Assembly: GCA_017437755.1 (NCBI GenBank)
Contig: JAFRXI010000031.1
Span: forward strand, 1-64,000
Length of the DNA: 64,000 nucleotides
Source of the DNA: Bacteroidales bacterium
Lineage (GTDB): Bacteria; Bacteroidota; Bacteroidia; Bacteroidales; UBA932
Reading direction: 5' to 3'
Made by a program: the position numbers and the translations under genes. Within the stretch, counting starts at the first letter, position 1; every line of letters starts with the position of its first letter. The notes below the pieces were generated by a model. It made no database searches. It was not told the DNA's origin and saw only the letters and a list, made by a program, of their open reading frames with translations. Positions 17,609-27,375 of the stretch are shown piece by piece.

Positions 17609-19128
17609 TCGAAGTGATGGACACCACCCTCCGCGACGGTGAGCAGACCGCCGGCGTCTCGTTCAACCCGGACGAGAAACTGGCCATTGCGCGCCTGCTG
17701 CTGGAGGAATTGAAAGTCAACAGGATAGAGGTTGCCTCGGCAAGGGTCTCCCGCGGGGAGCAGGATGCCTTTGCGGGGATTTGCCGCTGGGCCGCATCAT
17801 CCGGCAAGCTGGATGCGGTGGAGGCCCTGGGATTCGTGGACGGAGGTGTCTCGGTGGACTGGATAGCTTCGTCCGGAGGCAGGGTGATGAACCTGCTTAC
17901 AAAGGGGTCGCTCCGCCATGTCACCGGCCAGCTGGGAAAAACTCCCCGGGAACACCTCCACGACATGCTCCGCGACATCTCCCTTGCCCGGGAAAAGGGG
18001 CTGGAAGTCAACGTATACCTGGAAGACTGGTCGCGGGGAATGGCGGACTCGCCGGATTACGTTTTTTTCCTGGTGGATGCCCTCAAGGACGCCCCGGTAA
18101 GGAGGATAATGCTTCCCGACACCCTTGGCGTACTGGACCCTCTCAAGTGCAGGACCTACTGCAGCACCATGGTCGGGCGGTATCCCGGGGTACACTTCGA
18201 CTTCCATCCGCACAACGACTACGACCTGGCGGCGGCCAATGCCTTTGAGGCGGTCCTGGCCGGCGTGAAAGGCATCCATACCACCGTGAACGGCCTGGGC
18301 GAAAGGACCGGCAACCTGCCTGTATCCAGCGCCATGGGCATCCTCAACGACCACCTGAAGTGCCCCAACACCCTGGACGAAGGGCGTCTGATGCACGTAT
18401 GCCGCTATGTGGAGACCATTTCCGGCGTACGGATTCCCGCGAACAAGCCGCTGGTGGGAGAGTTCGCCTTTACCCAGACCAGCGGGATCCACGCCGACGG
18501 CGACCGGAAAGGGGGCCTGTACCAGAACGCCCTGCTTCCCGAGAGGTTCGGCCGGCACCGCCACTATGCGCTGGGCAAGACCAGCGGGAAGGCCAACATA
18601 GTCAAGAACCTGGAATCGCTGGGGATAAACCTTTCGCCCGAGCAGATGAAGCAGGTGACGGCCCGGGTGGTGGAACTCGGCGACAAGAAGGAAAACCTTA
18701 CCCAGGAGGACCTTCCGTTCATAGTGGCCGATGTGCTGAAAGGCGATTTTTCGGCCGGACCGGACAGGATACACATAGTGAATTACAGCCTTCAGCTGAC
18801 CCGCGGGATGCGTCCGGTGGCCAATCTGAGGATAGACATCGACGGAACGGAGTACGAGGAGTCCTCGGCCGGAGACGGCCAGTACGACGCCTTCATGAAG
18901 GCTCTGTGGAAGATTTACGACCGCCTCGGGCGCCTGCATCCGAGGCTGTCGGATTACGTGGTGAAGATTCCCCCGGGAGGCAAGACCGACGCCCTGGTGG
19001 AAACCACCATATCATGGGAATGGGAAGGACGCGGCTTCAAGACCCGCGGGGTGGATTCCGACCAGGCCGAAGCCGCGATCAAGGCCACCGTCAAAATGTT
19101 GAACCTGATAGAAAACAAAAGGATATGA
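17605..19128 (+). CDS. Second 2-isopropylmalate/citramalate synthase-type enzyme
   Basis: The protein has 507 residues in the same DRE-TIM family as LeuA ([20 protein letters not shown]; metal site [17 protein letters not shown]; regulatory C-terminal domain from about residue 380). It is distant from the LeuA earlier in the operon. Its position between leuD and leuB, and the lack of a threonine deaminase gene in the operon, fit an (R)-citramalate synthase (CimA) that makes 2-ketobutyrate for isoleucine from pyruvate and acetyl-CoA. A second isopropylmalate synthase is the alternative. Substrate choice cannot be settled from the sequence alone. Confidence 0.8.
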   Translation: MIEVMDTTLRDGEQTAGVSFNPDEKLAIARLLLEELKVNRIEVASARVSRGEQDAFAGICRWAASSGKLDAVEALGFVDGGVSVDWIASSGGRVMNLLTKGSLRHVTGQLGKTPREHLHDMLRDISLAREKGLEVNVYLEDWSRGMADSPDYVFFLVDALKDAPVRRIMLPDTLGVLDPLKCRTYCSTMVGRYPGVHFDFHPHNDYDLAAANAFEAVLAGVKGIHTTVNGLGERTGNLPVSSAMGILNDHLKCPNTLDEGRLMHVCRYVETISGVRIPANKPLVGEFAFTQTSGIHADGDRKGGLYQNALLPERFGRHRHYALGKTSGKANIVKNLESLGINLSPEQMKQVTARVVELGDKKENLTQEDLPFIVADVLKGDFSAGPDRIHIVNYSLQLTRGMRPVANLRIDIDGTEYEESSAGDGQYDAFMKALWKIYDRLGRLHPRLSDYVVKIPPGGKTDALVETTISWEWEGRGFKTRGVDSDQAEAAIKATVKMLNLIENKRI

Positions 19129-20186
19129 AACTGATGATTGCAAAGCTGCCCGGTGACGGAATCGGGCCGGAAGTCATTGACCAGGCCGTGAAGGCGGTGG
19201 ATGCCGTGTGCGGGCGGTTCGGTCACGGGGTGTCCTACTCCCCGGGATATGTGGGCGCCTGTGCCATCGACAAGTTCGGCGATCCCTATCCTGCTGAAAC
19301 ACATGCACTTTGCATGGAAAGCGACGCCGTGCTGTTCGGCGCCGTGGGGGATCCGAAGTACGATAACGACCCCACCTCGAAGGTGCGCCCGGAGCAGGGC
19401 CTGCTGGCCATCCGCAAGAAACTGGGCCTCTATGCCAACCTCCGGCCGGTGGAGACTTTCCCGTCGCTTGCCGACAAGTCCCCGCTGAAGACGGAGCTCG
19501 TCCAGGGGGCCGACTTCCTTTGCATCCGGGAACTCACCGGCGGGATGTACTTTGGTGAAAAGGGCAGGCTCGACAACGGAAATACCGCCTACGACACCTG
19601 CATCTATTCCCGCGCCGAGGTGGAAAGGATACTCCGCCTGGCCTTTGAATATGCCGGGAGAAGGAGGAAGCACCTCACCGTGGTTGACAAGGCCAATGTG
19701 CTGGAATCGTCGCGGCTGTGGCGTCAGATCGCCCGGGAGATGGAGCCGGAATATCCTGATATCCAGGTAGATTACATGTTCGTGGACAACGCTGCAATGC
19801 AGCTGATCCGCTGTCCCAAATTCTTTGACGTACTGGTGACGGAGAACACCTTCGGGGATATCCTGACCGACGAGGCCAGCTGCATTTCCGGATCGATGGG
19901 GCTGCTGGCGTCGGCTTCCATCGGGGAACACACCTCCCTGTTCGAGCCCATCCACGGTTCCTATCCCCAGGCCGCCGGCAAGGGCATCGCAAACCCCGTG
20001 GCGGCAATCCTTTCCGCGGCGATGATGTTCGAGTACGCCTTTGCCCTGATGGACGAAGGTAAGGCCATCCGCGACGCAGTGGCGGCATCGATCAAGGCCG
20101 GGGTCACCACCGAGGACCTGGGCGGAACCGCCTCGACTTCGGAAGTGGGCGACTGGATAGCGTCGTACATTGCACAAAACAATTAA
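19125..20186 (+). CDS. leuB: 3-isopropylmalate dehydrogenase
   Basis: From the ATG at 19125, which overlaps the previous stop as ATGA, the protein has 353 residues. It oxidises and decarboxylates 3-isopropylmalate using [20 protein letters not shown] opens the protein, [10 protein letters not shown] carries the substrate Arg, and [14 protein letters not shown] with [19 protein letters not shown] are the metal and NAD motifs. The open frame reaches back to 18360 inside the previous gene, but that part is a shadow. Confidence 0.96.
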   Translation: MKLMIAKLPGDGIGPEVIDQAVKAVDAVCGRFGHGVSYSPGYVGACAIDKFGDPYPAETHALCMESDAVLFGAVGDPKYDNDPTSKVRPEQGLLAIRKKLGLYANLRPVETFPSLADKSPLKTELVQGADFLCIRELTGGMYFGEKGRLDNGNTAYDTCIYSRAEVERILRLAFEYAGRRRKHLTVVDKANVLESSRLWRQIAREMEPEYPDIQVDYMFVDNAAMQLIRCPKFFDVLVTENTFGDILTDEASCISGSMGLLASASIGEHTSLFEPIHGSYPQAAGKGIANPVAAILSAAMMFEYAFALMDEGKAIRDAVAASIKAGVTTEDLGGTASTSEVGDWIASYIAQNN

Positions 20187-20190
20187 GCAT

Positions 20191-21225
20191 ATGAAACAGA
20201 TTGACTGGAAAACCCTGGGCTTTGATGCCTACAGGACCCGCACCGTGGTCATTTCCCATTTCAAGGACGGCCAGTGGTCAACCCCGGAGAAGACCGAGAC
20301 CTTCTCCTTCACTTTCGATCCCTTTGCGCAGGCCCTGCACTACGCCATCTCCTGCTTCGAGGGCCTGAAGGCCTTCCGCCAGCAGGACGGACGCATCGCC
20401 ATGTTCCGCCCCACCGAGAACGCGGCCCGCATGCAGCGGACGGCCAGGTATCTGGGAATGCCCTGCCCGCCCGAGGAACTGTTCCTGCAGATGTGCGAGG
20501 ACTGCATCCACGGCAACATGGAATTCCTTCCGCCCTACGGGTTCGGGGCATCCATGTATCTTCGTCCCCTGCTCATCGGAGTTCATCCGCAGATGCAGCT
20601 TGTACCGTATCCTGAGGCCGTATTTGCAGTCATGTGCGCCCCCGTGGGATCGTATTACGGGGCACATCTCCGCTCCTGCGCGGCGGTGATTCCCGGCAAC
20701 TACGACAGGGCGGCTCCAAAGGGTTCCGGAAGCTACAAGATAGGCGCAAACTATGCGGCCACGTTCAAACCTTACAAGATTGCCCACGAGCAGGGATACA
20801 CCGAGCTGCTGTACCTGAATTCCTCAACGCGCGAGTACGTGGACGAGTTCGGGTCGTCAAACTTCTTTGGAATCAGGGGAAACAAGTACATCACCCCGCT
20901 GTCCGACAGCGTCCTTCCGTCCATCACCAACAAGACGCTTCAGGAGGTTGCGGCGGACCTTGGCATGGAGGTGGAGAAGCGGCCGGTTCCGCTGGAAGAA
21001 CTCGCCACCTTCGAGGAGGCGGGCGGCTGCGGCACCGCCGTGGTAATCACCCCGCTGTCCAGGATCGACATGAAGCCCGTGCTGGAGGAGCCGGAGGTTT
21101 CCAGGTCCTTCCTGTTCGGCACCGACGGCGTCGTAGGCCCCTGGTCCACAGCGCTTTACCGCCGCATCACCGCCATCCAGGCCGGTGAGGCCGAGGACAC
21201 CCACGGCTGGTGCTACTTCGTGTAG
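20191..21225 (+). CDS. ilvE: Branched-chain amino acid aminotransferase
   Basis: From the ATG at 20191 the protein has 344 residues and matches the longer bacterial BCAT type. The PLP lysine is Lys183 in GSYKIGANYAA. HYAISCFEGLKAFRQQDG and EEAGGCGTAVVITPLSRID are further family motifs. It performs the last step to valine, leucine and isoleucine. It begins 4 nt after leuB and is the last gene of the operon. No strong terminator follows directly; the next 160 nt hold nothing I recognise. Confidence 0.94.
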   Translation: MKQIDWKTLGFDAYRTRTVVISHFKDGQWSTPEKTETFSFTFDPFAQALHYAISCFEGLKAFRQQDGRIAMFRPTENAARMQRTARYLGMPCPPEELFLQMCEDCIHGNMEFLPPYGFGASMYLRPLLIGVHPQMQLVPYPEAVFAVMCAPVGSYYGAHLRSCAAVIPGNYDRAAPKGSGSYKIGANYAATFKPYKIAHEQGYTELLYLNSSTREYVDEFGSSNFFGIRGNKYITPLSDSVLPSITNKTLQEVAADLGMEVEKRPVPLEELATFEEAGGCGTAVVITPLSRIDMKPVLEEPEVSRSFLFGTDGVVGPWSTALYRRITAIQAGEAEDTHGWCYFV

Positions 21226-21385
21226 CACATAGGAAAAGCTGTAATTATCGGTCTTGGGGAAATTTGTCCGGTACTGCTGGATGTAATGTCGCTGAGCGGA
21301 TTTCCCGCCTCCCTGCTCGATTTTCCCGCACCCAGGCTCCGACCGGGGAGTTCGTCCTCCAAAGGCACCGGAAGGGTCGTTTTTT

Positions 21386-21469
21386 CCTTTCGTGGCACGG
21401 ATTCGGCCGGATTTCTGAATTTTGCTGCCACGAGAGGAAAAATCATACATGTTCTTTCCTTTCGTGGCA
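21386..21469. repeat. REP-like palindrome cluster, copy 1 (84 bp)
   Basis: Three palindrome arms lie in alternating orientation: CCTTTCGTGGCA (21386-21397), TGCCACGAGAGG (21426-21437) and CCTTTCGTGGCA (21458-21469). The whole 84 bp recur at 22602-22685 with one clear substitution. The arms can fold as imperfect hairpins. With the transposase between the two copies this matches REP sequences beside a REP-associated transposase. Confidence 0.85.
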
Positions 21470-21586
21470 AAAGGTTTGTGTTTTTTGGCAAGTTTGCTTT
21501 ATATTCGCTTTTGCAATACAGCATTTCTTAAGTGGCGGGCGATCCGCGTACGGGGATTTGTGCTGAAGATATTTGGAGGGAAAGAA

Positions 21587-22564
21587 ATGCCACGGAAGAC
21601 TATTCATCTATGTCTTTCGTCTCACGACGAAGTTATGTACCGAAGCGAGGCGGACCTCATCATGGGGTTCAATTGTCTGGCACTCGCCGTATTGTCAACA
21701 GAATCGAGGTTTCTGGCCGAAGGATTTTTGACCACCCATCATCACTTGCTTTTGCAGACAGACAGTCCAAAAGAGGTCATGTACCGCAGCCGCTATGCAT
21801 ACGCAAGATATTTTAATTCCAAATACTTCCGTAAGGGCCCGCTTGGTGAGAAGAAGTACTTCAGCCTGGAGACAGATGGCTTGTACCATGTTACTGCCGC
21901 TTTGAATTACGTATTGCGGCAGGGGTTGCATCACGGGATATCCTCTACTCCATTCGAATATCGCCACTGTTCTGCGAATGCTTTCTTCCGAAAGGAATTG
22001 GGCAAGTTTGACTCCCCGGAATTAATGCCCGCTAAAAATCGTTATCTGTATCTGCCCAAAAACCAGAGCCTGCCAGCCGAGAAGTACCGGATGTCATACG
22101 ACGGAATGTTGTTCAGGGAAGATATCATTGACACTGCATACGTAGAGGAGATATATATTACTCCCCGAAACTTCCTGTTTCAAATGAACAAGGTTATGGG
22201 CGAGCGGGATAAAGATGAGCAGAGCAAAGAAAACAACATGCCTCCTGTAACTGCAGAAGCAATAGAATCCGGCGTCCCGGACTTCAATCCAAGGGACTTC
22301 AAGGTGTTTGAACAGGGCAAGGTTGACAGGAAAAGGATGACAGACCTGGATCTTTGTGAAATCATTGACAGCCAGATTGTGCCGCGGTGTCTCAAGGAAG
22401 GACAGCCGGCGTCGGTCTACCTTCTGCCAGAATCCAGGCGGGCTGCAATATGCGAAAAGTTATGGCTGGAAAGCCGGCAGTACAGGTCCAATACAAATGC
22501 GCAAGGCTTACTGTCCGGTAAATATGTCACCGAGGCTCAGCTAAGACGGTGTATGAACCTATAG
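21587..22564 (+). CDS. REP-associated tyrosine transposase (RAYT), IS200-like Y1 family
   Basis: The protein has 325 residues from the ATG at 21587, which follows a GGAGGG ribosome binding site. The HUH metal motif is LTTHHHLLLQ at about residues 44-53. The nucleophile region resembles SRYAYARYFNSKYFRKGPLG, matching the Tyr-containing helix of TnpA-REP proteins. The later part is a long C-terminal extension with a charged linker. RAYTs cut single-stranded DNA at REP hairpins and are usually single-copy, domesticated enzymes. Two copies of an 84-bp REP-like cluster flank the gene. Codon use is less G/C-ending than in the ilv operon. Confidence 0.82.
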   Translation: MPRKTIHLCLSSHDEVMYRSEADLIMGFNCLALAVLSTESRFLAEGFLTTHHHLLLQTDSPKEVMYRSRYAYARYFNSKYFRKGPLGEKKYFSLETDGLYHVTAALNYVLRQGLHHGISSTPFEYRHCSANAFFRKELGKFDSPELMPAKNRYLYLPKNQSLPAEKYRMSYDGMLFREDIIDTAYVEEIYITPRNFLFQMNKVMGERDKDEQSKENNMPPVTAEAIESGVPDFNPRDFKVFEQGKVDRKRMTDLDLCEIIDSQIVPRCLKEGQPASVYLLPESRRAAICEKLWLESRQYRSNTNAQGLLSGKYVTEAQLRRCMNL

Positions 22565-22569
22565 TTCCA

Positions 22570-22613
22570 TGCCACGAAAGGCATATTCACGGTACTGTGT
22601 GCCTTTCGTGGCA
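22570..22613. repeat. REP-like perfect palindrome
   Basis: TGCCACGAAAGGCA (22570-22583) and TGCCTTTCGTGGCA (22600-22613) form a perfect 14-bp stem with a 16-nt loop, 5 nt after the RAYT stop. It may double as a transcription stop. Confidence 0.85.
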
Positions 22614-22685
22614 CGGATTCGGCTGGATTTCTGAATTTTGCTGCCACGAGAGGAAAAATCATACATGTTCTTTCCTTTCGTGGCA
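22602..22685. repeat. REP-like palindrome cluster, copy 2 (84 bp)
   Basis: This is a near-identical direct copy of 21386-21469, with arms at 22602-22613, 22642-22653 and 22674-22685. Its first arm is shared with the perfect palindrome at 22570-22613. Confidence 0.85.
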
Positions 22686-22746
22686 GCGAGAGATTCGGGA
22701 CCTGGCCGCAGCAGGGATGGGTGCCAGGCCTCCACAGTGCGGGAGA

Positions 22747-24318
22747 TTATTCCAGGCCGCACCAGCGGAGGAAATCCTTCTTGGGGCAGGTGGCGACGCC
22801 CACGCTGGAATGGCCGTCGACGTAGGGTGCATCGCGGTCTGCGATGTAGCCTTCGCGGCCCCAGCCCTCATAGTACATATACAGGACATCCTTGTATTCA
22901 ATGACTTCCGGGAACCAGATTCCGCACTGGTCCCATTGTCCGGCGCTGCCGCGTGAGAAGAAGGGCTGCTCGTTCTGAACCTTGGTCCAGGTGAGGAGGT
23001 CGTCGGAAACGGCCACGTGGAAACGGTCCGGGAAGTCCCACTGGTACGCGCTGCCCTGGTAGGCCATGAACCATTTGTCCACGCCCTTGAGCCGGAATAC
23101 CATGTTCCCCCAGAATACCTTGTCGTCGAAGTTGGAAGGGGCTCCGCCGGGAGACATGATCTTCACCGTGGTGCAACCCTCACGCGTAAGGGGATCGGTA
23201 AGGATGTCCACCTCCCCGCCCCTGAACACATAGTATTTCCCGTCGTGGTAAAGGGCATCCGTGGGGCCTGCATTGGCCATCCACGGCTTGTCCAGCTTGG
23301 TGAAATGGAAGCCGTCCCCTGACCAGGCGAGCCCTATGCTGGACGCTCCGCCGGAACGACGTCCCTTGTAATACACATAGGTGATGCCGTCGGGTCCAAC
23401 GACCGGGGCACCGTCAAGTACCCGCCATCCGTCAAAGGAATCGGAAGCACCTATCTCTATGACCGGATTGCCGTCGTAGTGCTTCCACGGGCCCAGGGGG
23501 TTGAATGAATCGGCATCCTGGGTGAACACCCCGATATGCTCCCTGTCGCCGACGGGTCCGCTTCCGCGGGGATACATCCACCAGTTGCCGTCCCGGGAAT
23601 TCTCCGGGGAAAGGATGGCGGCATTGGCGATATGGGAATTCATCCAGGGACGGGACGGATCCGGGGCCATCACCGGATTGTTCTCCACGCGCTTGAACAG
23701 TGAAACGGGGACAAGGTCGTCGTCGGGGATGCGGATTTCGTCAAAATACCAGACATCCCCCTCATGAACCTCGCCGGCACCCGGGGTCAGGCAGATTCGG
23801 CAGTAGCGGTTGGAAGGGAGACTGCCAAAGTCAAAGGTCATATCCTCCCAGATCCCGGCATTCCGGGTTACGGCCTCGACGTATACCGAGGACGTATAGA
23901 TATGGTCGGATTCAAGAGTCAGCATAACCTTGGTCCCTGCCCTGGGAGACAGCACCTTGAGCCGGAAAACCGGCGGATTGGCGGTAAAGTCGAACGGCTT
24001 GACGACATTGTCAGATACTGCCCGCCCGTACTTTTCCGCAGTCTCCGTCATCATGAGGCAGCGGCGGGTGGTATTGGCTCCCAGGCGACGCGGATTCGCT
24101 TCCAGGGAAGACCGGACCGTACCGCCGTTGAAATACAGATTCCGGGATTGATAATCCCACCGAAGAACGGTTCCGTCGGAGGGAAGTTCCTGATATGCAG
24201 CTTCTTCCGGCGTTTCCGGCCGGAGGAGGGGATCCTCCGGTTCTCCGGGAACGGGGTCACGGGAGCATGAGCACAGCGCCAGGACCAGCGCCAGGGCTAT
24301 TTTGAAAGACCGCACCAT
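22747..24318 (-). CDS. Lipoprotein with CBM-like domain and glycosidase-type beta-propeller (paralogue 1)
   Basis: The protein has 523 residues with a lipoprotein signal ending CSC (Cys16 or Cys18). Residues 50-205 resemble a carbohydrate-binding jelly-roll (FRLKVLSP, DMTFDFGSL, DVWYFDEIRIPDDDL). Residues 210-520 are a five-bladed propeller of GH43/GH32/GH130-like clans (LFKRVENNPVMAPD, WWMYPRGSG, YVYYKGRRSG, DALYHDGKYYVF). It is the most distal of three tandem paralogues in the PUL and its start lies 22 nt inside the preceding gene. I cannot assign catalytic residues or substrate; a glycan-binding role without catalysis is possible. Confidence 0.75.
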   Translation of the reverse strand: MVRSFKIALALVLALCSCSRDPVPGEPEDPLLRPETPEEAAYQELPSDGTVLRWDYQSRNLYFNGGTVRSSLEANPRRLGANTTRRCLMMTETAEKYGRAVSDNVVKPFDFTANPPVFRLKVLSPRAGTKVMLTLESDHIYTSSVYVEAVTRNAGIWEDMTFDFGSLPSNRYCRICLTPGAGEVHEGDVWYFDEIRIPDDDLVPVSLFKRVENNPVMAPDPSRPWMNSHIANAAILSPENSRDGNWWMYPRGSGPVGDREHIGVFTQDADSFNPLGPWKHYDGNPVIEIGASDSFDGWRVLDGAPVVGPDGITYVYYKGRRSGGASSIGLAWSGDGFHFTKLDKPWMANAGPTDALYHDGKYYVFRGGEVDILTDPLTREGCTTVKIMSPGGAPSNFDDKVFWGNMVFRLKGVDKWFMAYQGSAYQWDFPDRFHVAVSDDLLTWTKVQNEQPFFSRGSAGQWDQCGIWFPEVIEYKDVLYMYYEGWGREGYIADRDAPYVDGHSSVGVATCPKKDFLRWCGLE

Positions 24319-25859
24319 TTAAGGAAATCTTCTTTTGAGCAGGACGCTGCGCCTATGCAGGAACGGCCCGGGAAATATGCCTGGTCACGGTCGTCGACCG
24401 TGGTATTGACGTTTCCCCAGCCCTCGTAGTACATGTACAGCATCCCCTCGTGCTCGAATATCTCACAGAACCAGACAGCGCCCTCGTCCCAGGCATTCAC
24501 GCTTCCACGCGTAAAGAGCGGTATGCGGCTGTCGACCTTGGTCCAATGGATAAGGTCGTCGGACATGGCGATATGGAACCTGTCCGGAAAATCATAACTC
24601 GTGCTGCTGCCCTGGTAGGAGGCGAACCATTTGTCCACGCCCTCCAGCCGGAACACCATGGAGCCGTTGACCGCGTAGGAATCAAAGTTCGAGGGGCCTC
24701 CGCCGATAGGGATGGTCTCATACGTGGATGCACCCTGGAAGGAAAGCGGATTCTCCGTCACGGTCACATACAGCCGGCAGGGGTTCCCCCCGCCGTAAAA
24801 GACGTAATACTTTCCGTCGTGATACACGGCGTCGCTGCAACCGTAACCGGGTTTCAACTGGGCGTCGACGTGCTTGAAGGTGTAACCCCCGTCGGTTGAA
24901 TAGCGTACGCTCAGGCCGTGGTTGGCGTGACCCACACGCTGTCCGTTATAATAGACATACACCACTCCGTCCTTTCCGACCACTGCAGCCGGATCCAGCA
25001 GGAAGCCGTCGTCATACTGTCCGGACGAGCCCACCGGAAGGACCGGGTTCCCCGCATACTCCTTCCATGGGCCGAACGGCTTGAAATCCTTGGCATTCTG
25101 CTGGTAAAGCCCTATCTGGTCGCAGTACGACGGGCAGCTGCCGCTGCCGCGGAGATATAGCCGCCAGTTACCGTCAGGCGAGTCCTTTGGGGAAATGACG
25201 GACGGATTGGCCATATGGTCGCCCCGCCAGCTGCGGCTGCCGTCAGGGGTGAAAAGCGGCTGGTTTGACTGGCGCTGGAACAGGCAGATGGCCGTAAGGT
25301 CGTCGCTCGGGCAGAGCAGGTCGTCAAAAAGCCACTCGTCTCCTGCGGAGGCCGTACCGGGATCGAAGGTCAGCGACACCGCGCGGTATACGTTGTCGGC
25401 CGGAGAGTATGAGGTAAAATCAAAGAAGAGTTCCTGCCATTTGCGCCCGGATTCCGCATTGACGGATGCGACCAGGGTGGGATATCCAGCATCATCAGGG
25501 ATCAGGGTCATCCTCACCGTACCGCCCTGCGACGGAGCCAGGACTTTCAGGCGGAAGACCGCCGGATTGGCCGTAAAATCGAATTTCCGGTTGAACTTGG
25601 GAGTAAGGAGGGCATTGTTTCCGCCTGCGGTCAGGATCACGGCCCTTCCGCAGTGCCGGCTCTTGTTGACGTCGTCCTTTTCAGGATTGTCCATCACCGA
25701 AAAGCCCGCTCCCGTGGCCTGGAAAGCTATGTGCCTGTTTTCAAAATTGCACCGGTTCACCCACTCCGCCCCAGATTCGTCAGGTCCCGGAACGGGGTCC
25801 TTGCCGCAGGAGGAAAGAAGTACCGACGCCAATGCCGTCAATAGCAGTAACTTTCTCAT
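24297..25859 (-). CDS. Lipoprotein with CBM-like domain and glycosidase-type beta-propeller (paralogue 2)
   Basis: The protein has 520 residues with lipobox LLSSC (Cys18). It has the same layout as its neighbours: N-terminal CBM-like half (FDFTANPAVFRLKVLAPSQG, WLFDDLLCPSDDL) and C-terminal propeller (WRLYLRGSGSCPSYCDQIGL, VYVYYNGQR, DRFHIAMSDDLIHWTKV). It lies 7 nt after paralogue 3 and overlaps paralogue 1 by 22 nt, so the three are co-transcribed. It probably acts on the cell surface with SusC/SusD. Family assignment stays at the level of a five-bladed propeller glycosidase-like protein. Confidence 0.75.
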   Translation of the reverse strand: MRKLLLLTALASVLLSSCGKDPVPGPDESGAEWVNRCNFENRHIAFQATGAGFSVMDNPEKDDVNKSRHCGRAVILTAGGNNALLTPKFNRKFDFTANPAVFRLKVLAPSQGGTVRMTLIPDDAGYPTLVASVNAESGRKWQELFFDFTSYSPADNVYRAVSLTFDPGTASAGDEWLFDDLLCPSDDLTAICLFQRQSNQPLFTPDGSRSWRGDHMANPSVISPKDSPDGNWRLYLRGSGSCPSYCDQIGLYQQNAKDFKPFGPWKEYAGNPVLPVGSSGQYDDGFLLDPAAVVGKDGVVYVYYNGQRVGHANHGLSVRYSTDGGYTFKHVDAQLKPGYGCSDAVYHDGKYYVFYGGGNPCRLYVTVTENPLSFQGASTYETIPIGGGPSNFDSYAVNGSMVFRLEGVDKWFASYQGSSTSYDFPDRFHIAMSDDLIHWTKVDSRIPLFTRGSVNAWDEGAVWFCEIFEHEGMLYMYYEGWGNVNTTVDDRDQAYFPGRSCIGAASCSKEDFLKWCGLSK

Positions 25860-25866
25860 AATTATA

Positions 25867-27372
25867 TCATTCCATTAGTCCGCACCAGCGGAGGAAGGCG
25901 TCTTTGGAGGCGCTGGCCACCCCCACGGAGGAGTGTCCTTCAAAGTAATTCTGATTCCTGTCCGCAATCTTTTTATCGATACCCCATCCTTCGTAATAAA
26001 GATAGAGCATCCCATCATATTCCTCTATCTCCGGGCACCACATCCCGCCCTGGTCCCATTCACCCTCCGAGCCGCGGGTAAAGAGCGGCTGGCTGTTCTG
26101 CACCTTGATCCAGTGGATAAGGTCGTCGGAAACGGCGATATGGAAGCGGTCGGGGAAGTCGGGATGACGGGCGCTGCCCTGATAGGCCATGAACCACTTG
26201 TCCACCCCTTCAAGGCGGAAGACCATGGTCCCCCAGAGCACATTGTCATCAAAATGCGAAGGGGCACCGCCGGGGACGATGGTCTGGTAAACCTCGGCGT
26301 CGTTGCCGTTCAGCGGATCTTCCGATACATATACCCTGCTGCCGCTGAACAACCAGTATTTCCCGTCGTGATAAATGGCGCTGCCGGTCCCCGAGTGCTG
26401 GTCGAGCCAGGGGTGGCCGGGCTTTGAGAATGTGTATCCGCCGTCGGTGGACCAGGCGACTCCGATATGGGACTCCATCTCATAATTCCTGCCCTTGTAG
26501 TAGACATACATGACGCTGTCCTTCCCCATGACCGGAGCCGTATCCAGAAGGAGGTAGTCGTCGAAGGCGCCCTTGGGGCTGAACGGAATGACCGGATTCC
26601 CCTCGTATTCCTTCCAGGGCCCGAACGGATGGAAATCGTCGGCTGGCTGGGTGAAAAGGCCTATCTGGTCATGGTAGTCCGGCGTATGGCCGGTGCCGCG
26701 GATATACATCATCCACTGCCCCGTGGGGTTCTGGTACGGATTGAGGATGCCCGCGTTGGCGATATGGGCGTCCCTCCAGTTGAGTTCCCCTTCCGGATAG
26801 AATACGGGGTTGCCCTCATAACGCTTGAACAGGGCGATGGAGGAGAGGTCGTCGTCGGGACCGTAAAGCTCGTCAAACCACCACTCCCCTTCCGCGAACT
26901 GCAGTTCAAACCCGGCATAGACGTTATCCTCGGGATGAAGGCCGCTGAAATCGAACAGGAGCTGTTCCCAGCGACCGCTTCGGCGGGTATTTACAGTAAC
27001 CTCCAGCGGAGGATAAGGGCTGTCTTCCCGGAACGGCATCAGGCGCATGGTGACCGGAAGGCCTTTCCCCGGTGCTATGACCTTCAAAGGAAATACCGCC
27101 GGGTTGAGGGTGAAGTCAAAGTTGCGTCCGAAAGGAGACAGGACCACGCGGCCGGTATCGCTTGCCACACGGACGCACTTTGCCGTGCCGTTCACTGCCG
27201 ACGGGGCGGGATTGTCAACTATGGCAAGCGACATGCCGGGAGAGGTAATCCCGGCCGTAAGCGACTTGGCCTCAGACTCATACGTAGCCACGGGAATCTC
27301 CGCCCGCTGCCCTCTCCCGGAGCAGGAGAGGGCCAGCAGGACGGCTATGGGGAAAGCGGAAAGGCTCTTCAT
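25867..27372 (-). CDS. Lipoprotein with CBM-like domain and glycosidase-type beta-propeller (paralogue 3)
   Basis: The protein has 501 residues with lipobox LALSC (Cys17). The CBM-like half ends at EWWFDELYGPDDDL. The propeller starts at IALFKRYEGNPVFYPEG and contains WMMYIRGTGHTPDYHDQIGL, YVYYKGRNYE and SAIYHDGKYWLFSG. It begins 3 nt after the susD stop. All three paralogues share the EGW-x-x near-C-terminal motif and the final LRWCGL-type tail. It is a candidate surface enzyme or glycan-binding protein of this PUL. Confidence 0.75.
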   Translation of the reverse strand: MKSLSAFPIAVLLALSCSGRGQRAEIPVATYESEAKSLTAGITSPGMSLAIVDNPAPSAVNGTAKCVRVASDTGRVVLSPFGRNFDFTLNPAVFPLKVIAPGKGLPVTMRLMPFREDSPYPPLEVTVNTRRSGRWEQLLFDFSGLHPEDNVYAGFELQFAEGEWWFDELYGPDDDLSSIALFKRYEGNPVFYPEGELNWRDAHIANAGILNPYQNPTGQWMMYIRGTGHTPDYHDQIGLFTQPADDFHPFGPWKEYEGNPVIPFSPKGAFDDYLLLDTAPVMGKDSVMYVYYKGRNYEMESHIGVAWSTDGGYTFSKPGHPWLDQHSGTGSAIYHDGKYWLFSGSRVYVSEDPLNGNDAEVYQTIVPGGAPSHFDDNVLWGTMVFRLEGVDKWFMAYQGSARHPDFPDRFHIAVSDDLIHWIKVQNSQPLFTRGSEGEWDQGGMWCPEIEEYDGMLYLYYEGWGIDKKIADRNQNYFEGHSSVGVASASKDAFLRWCGLME

Positions 27373-27375
27373 CTC

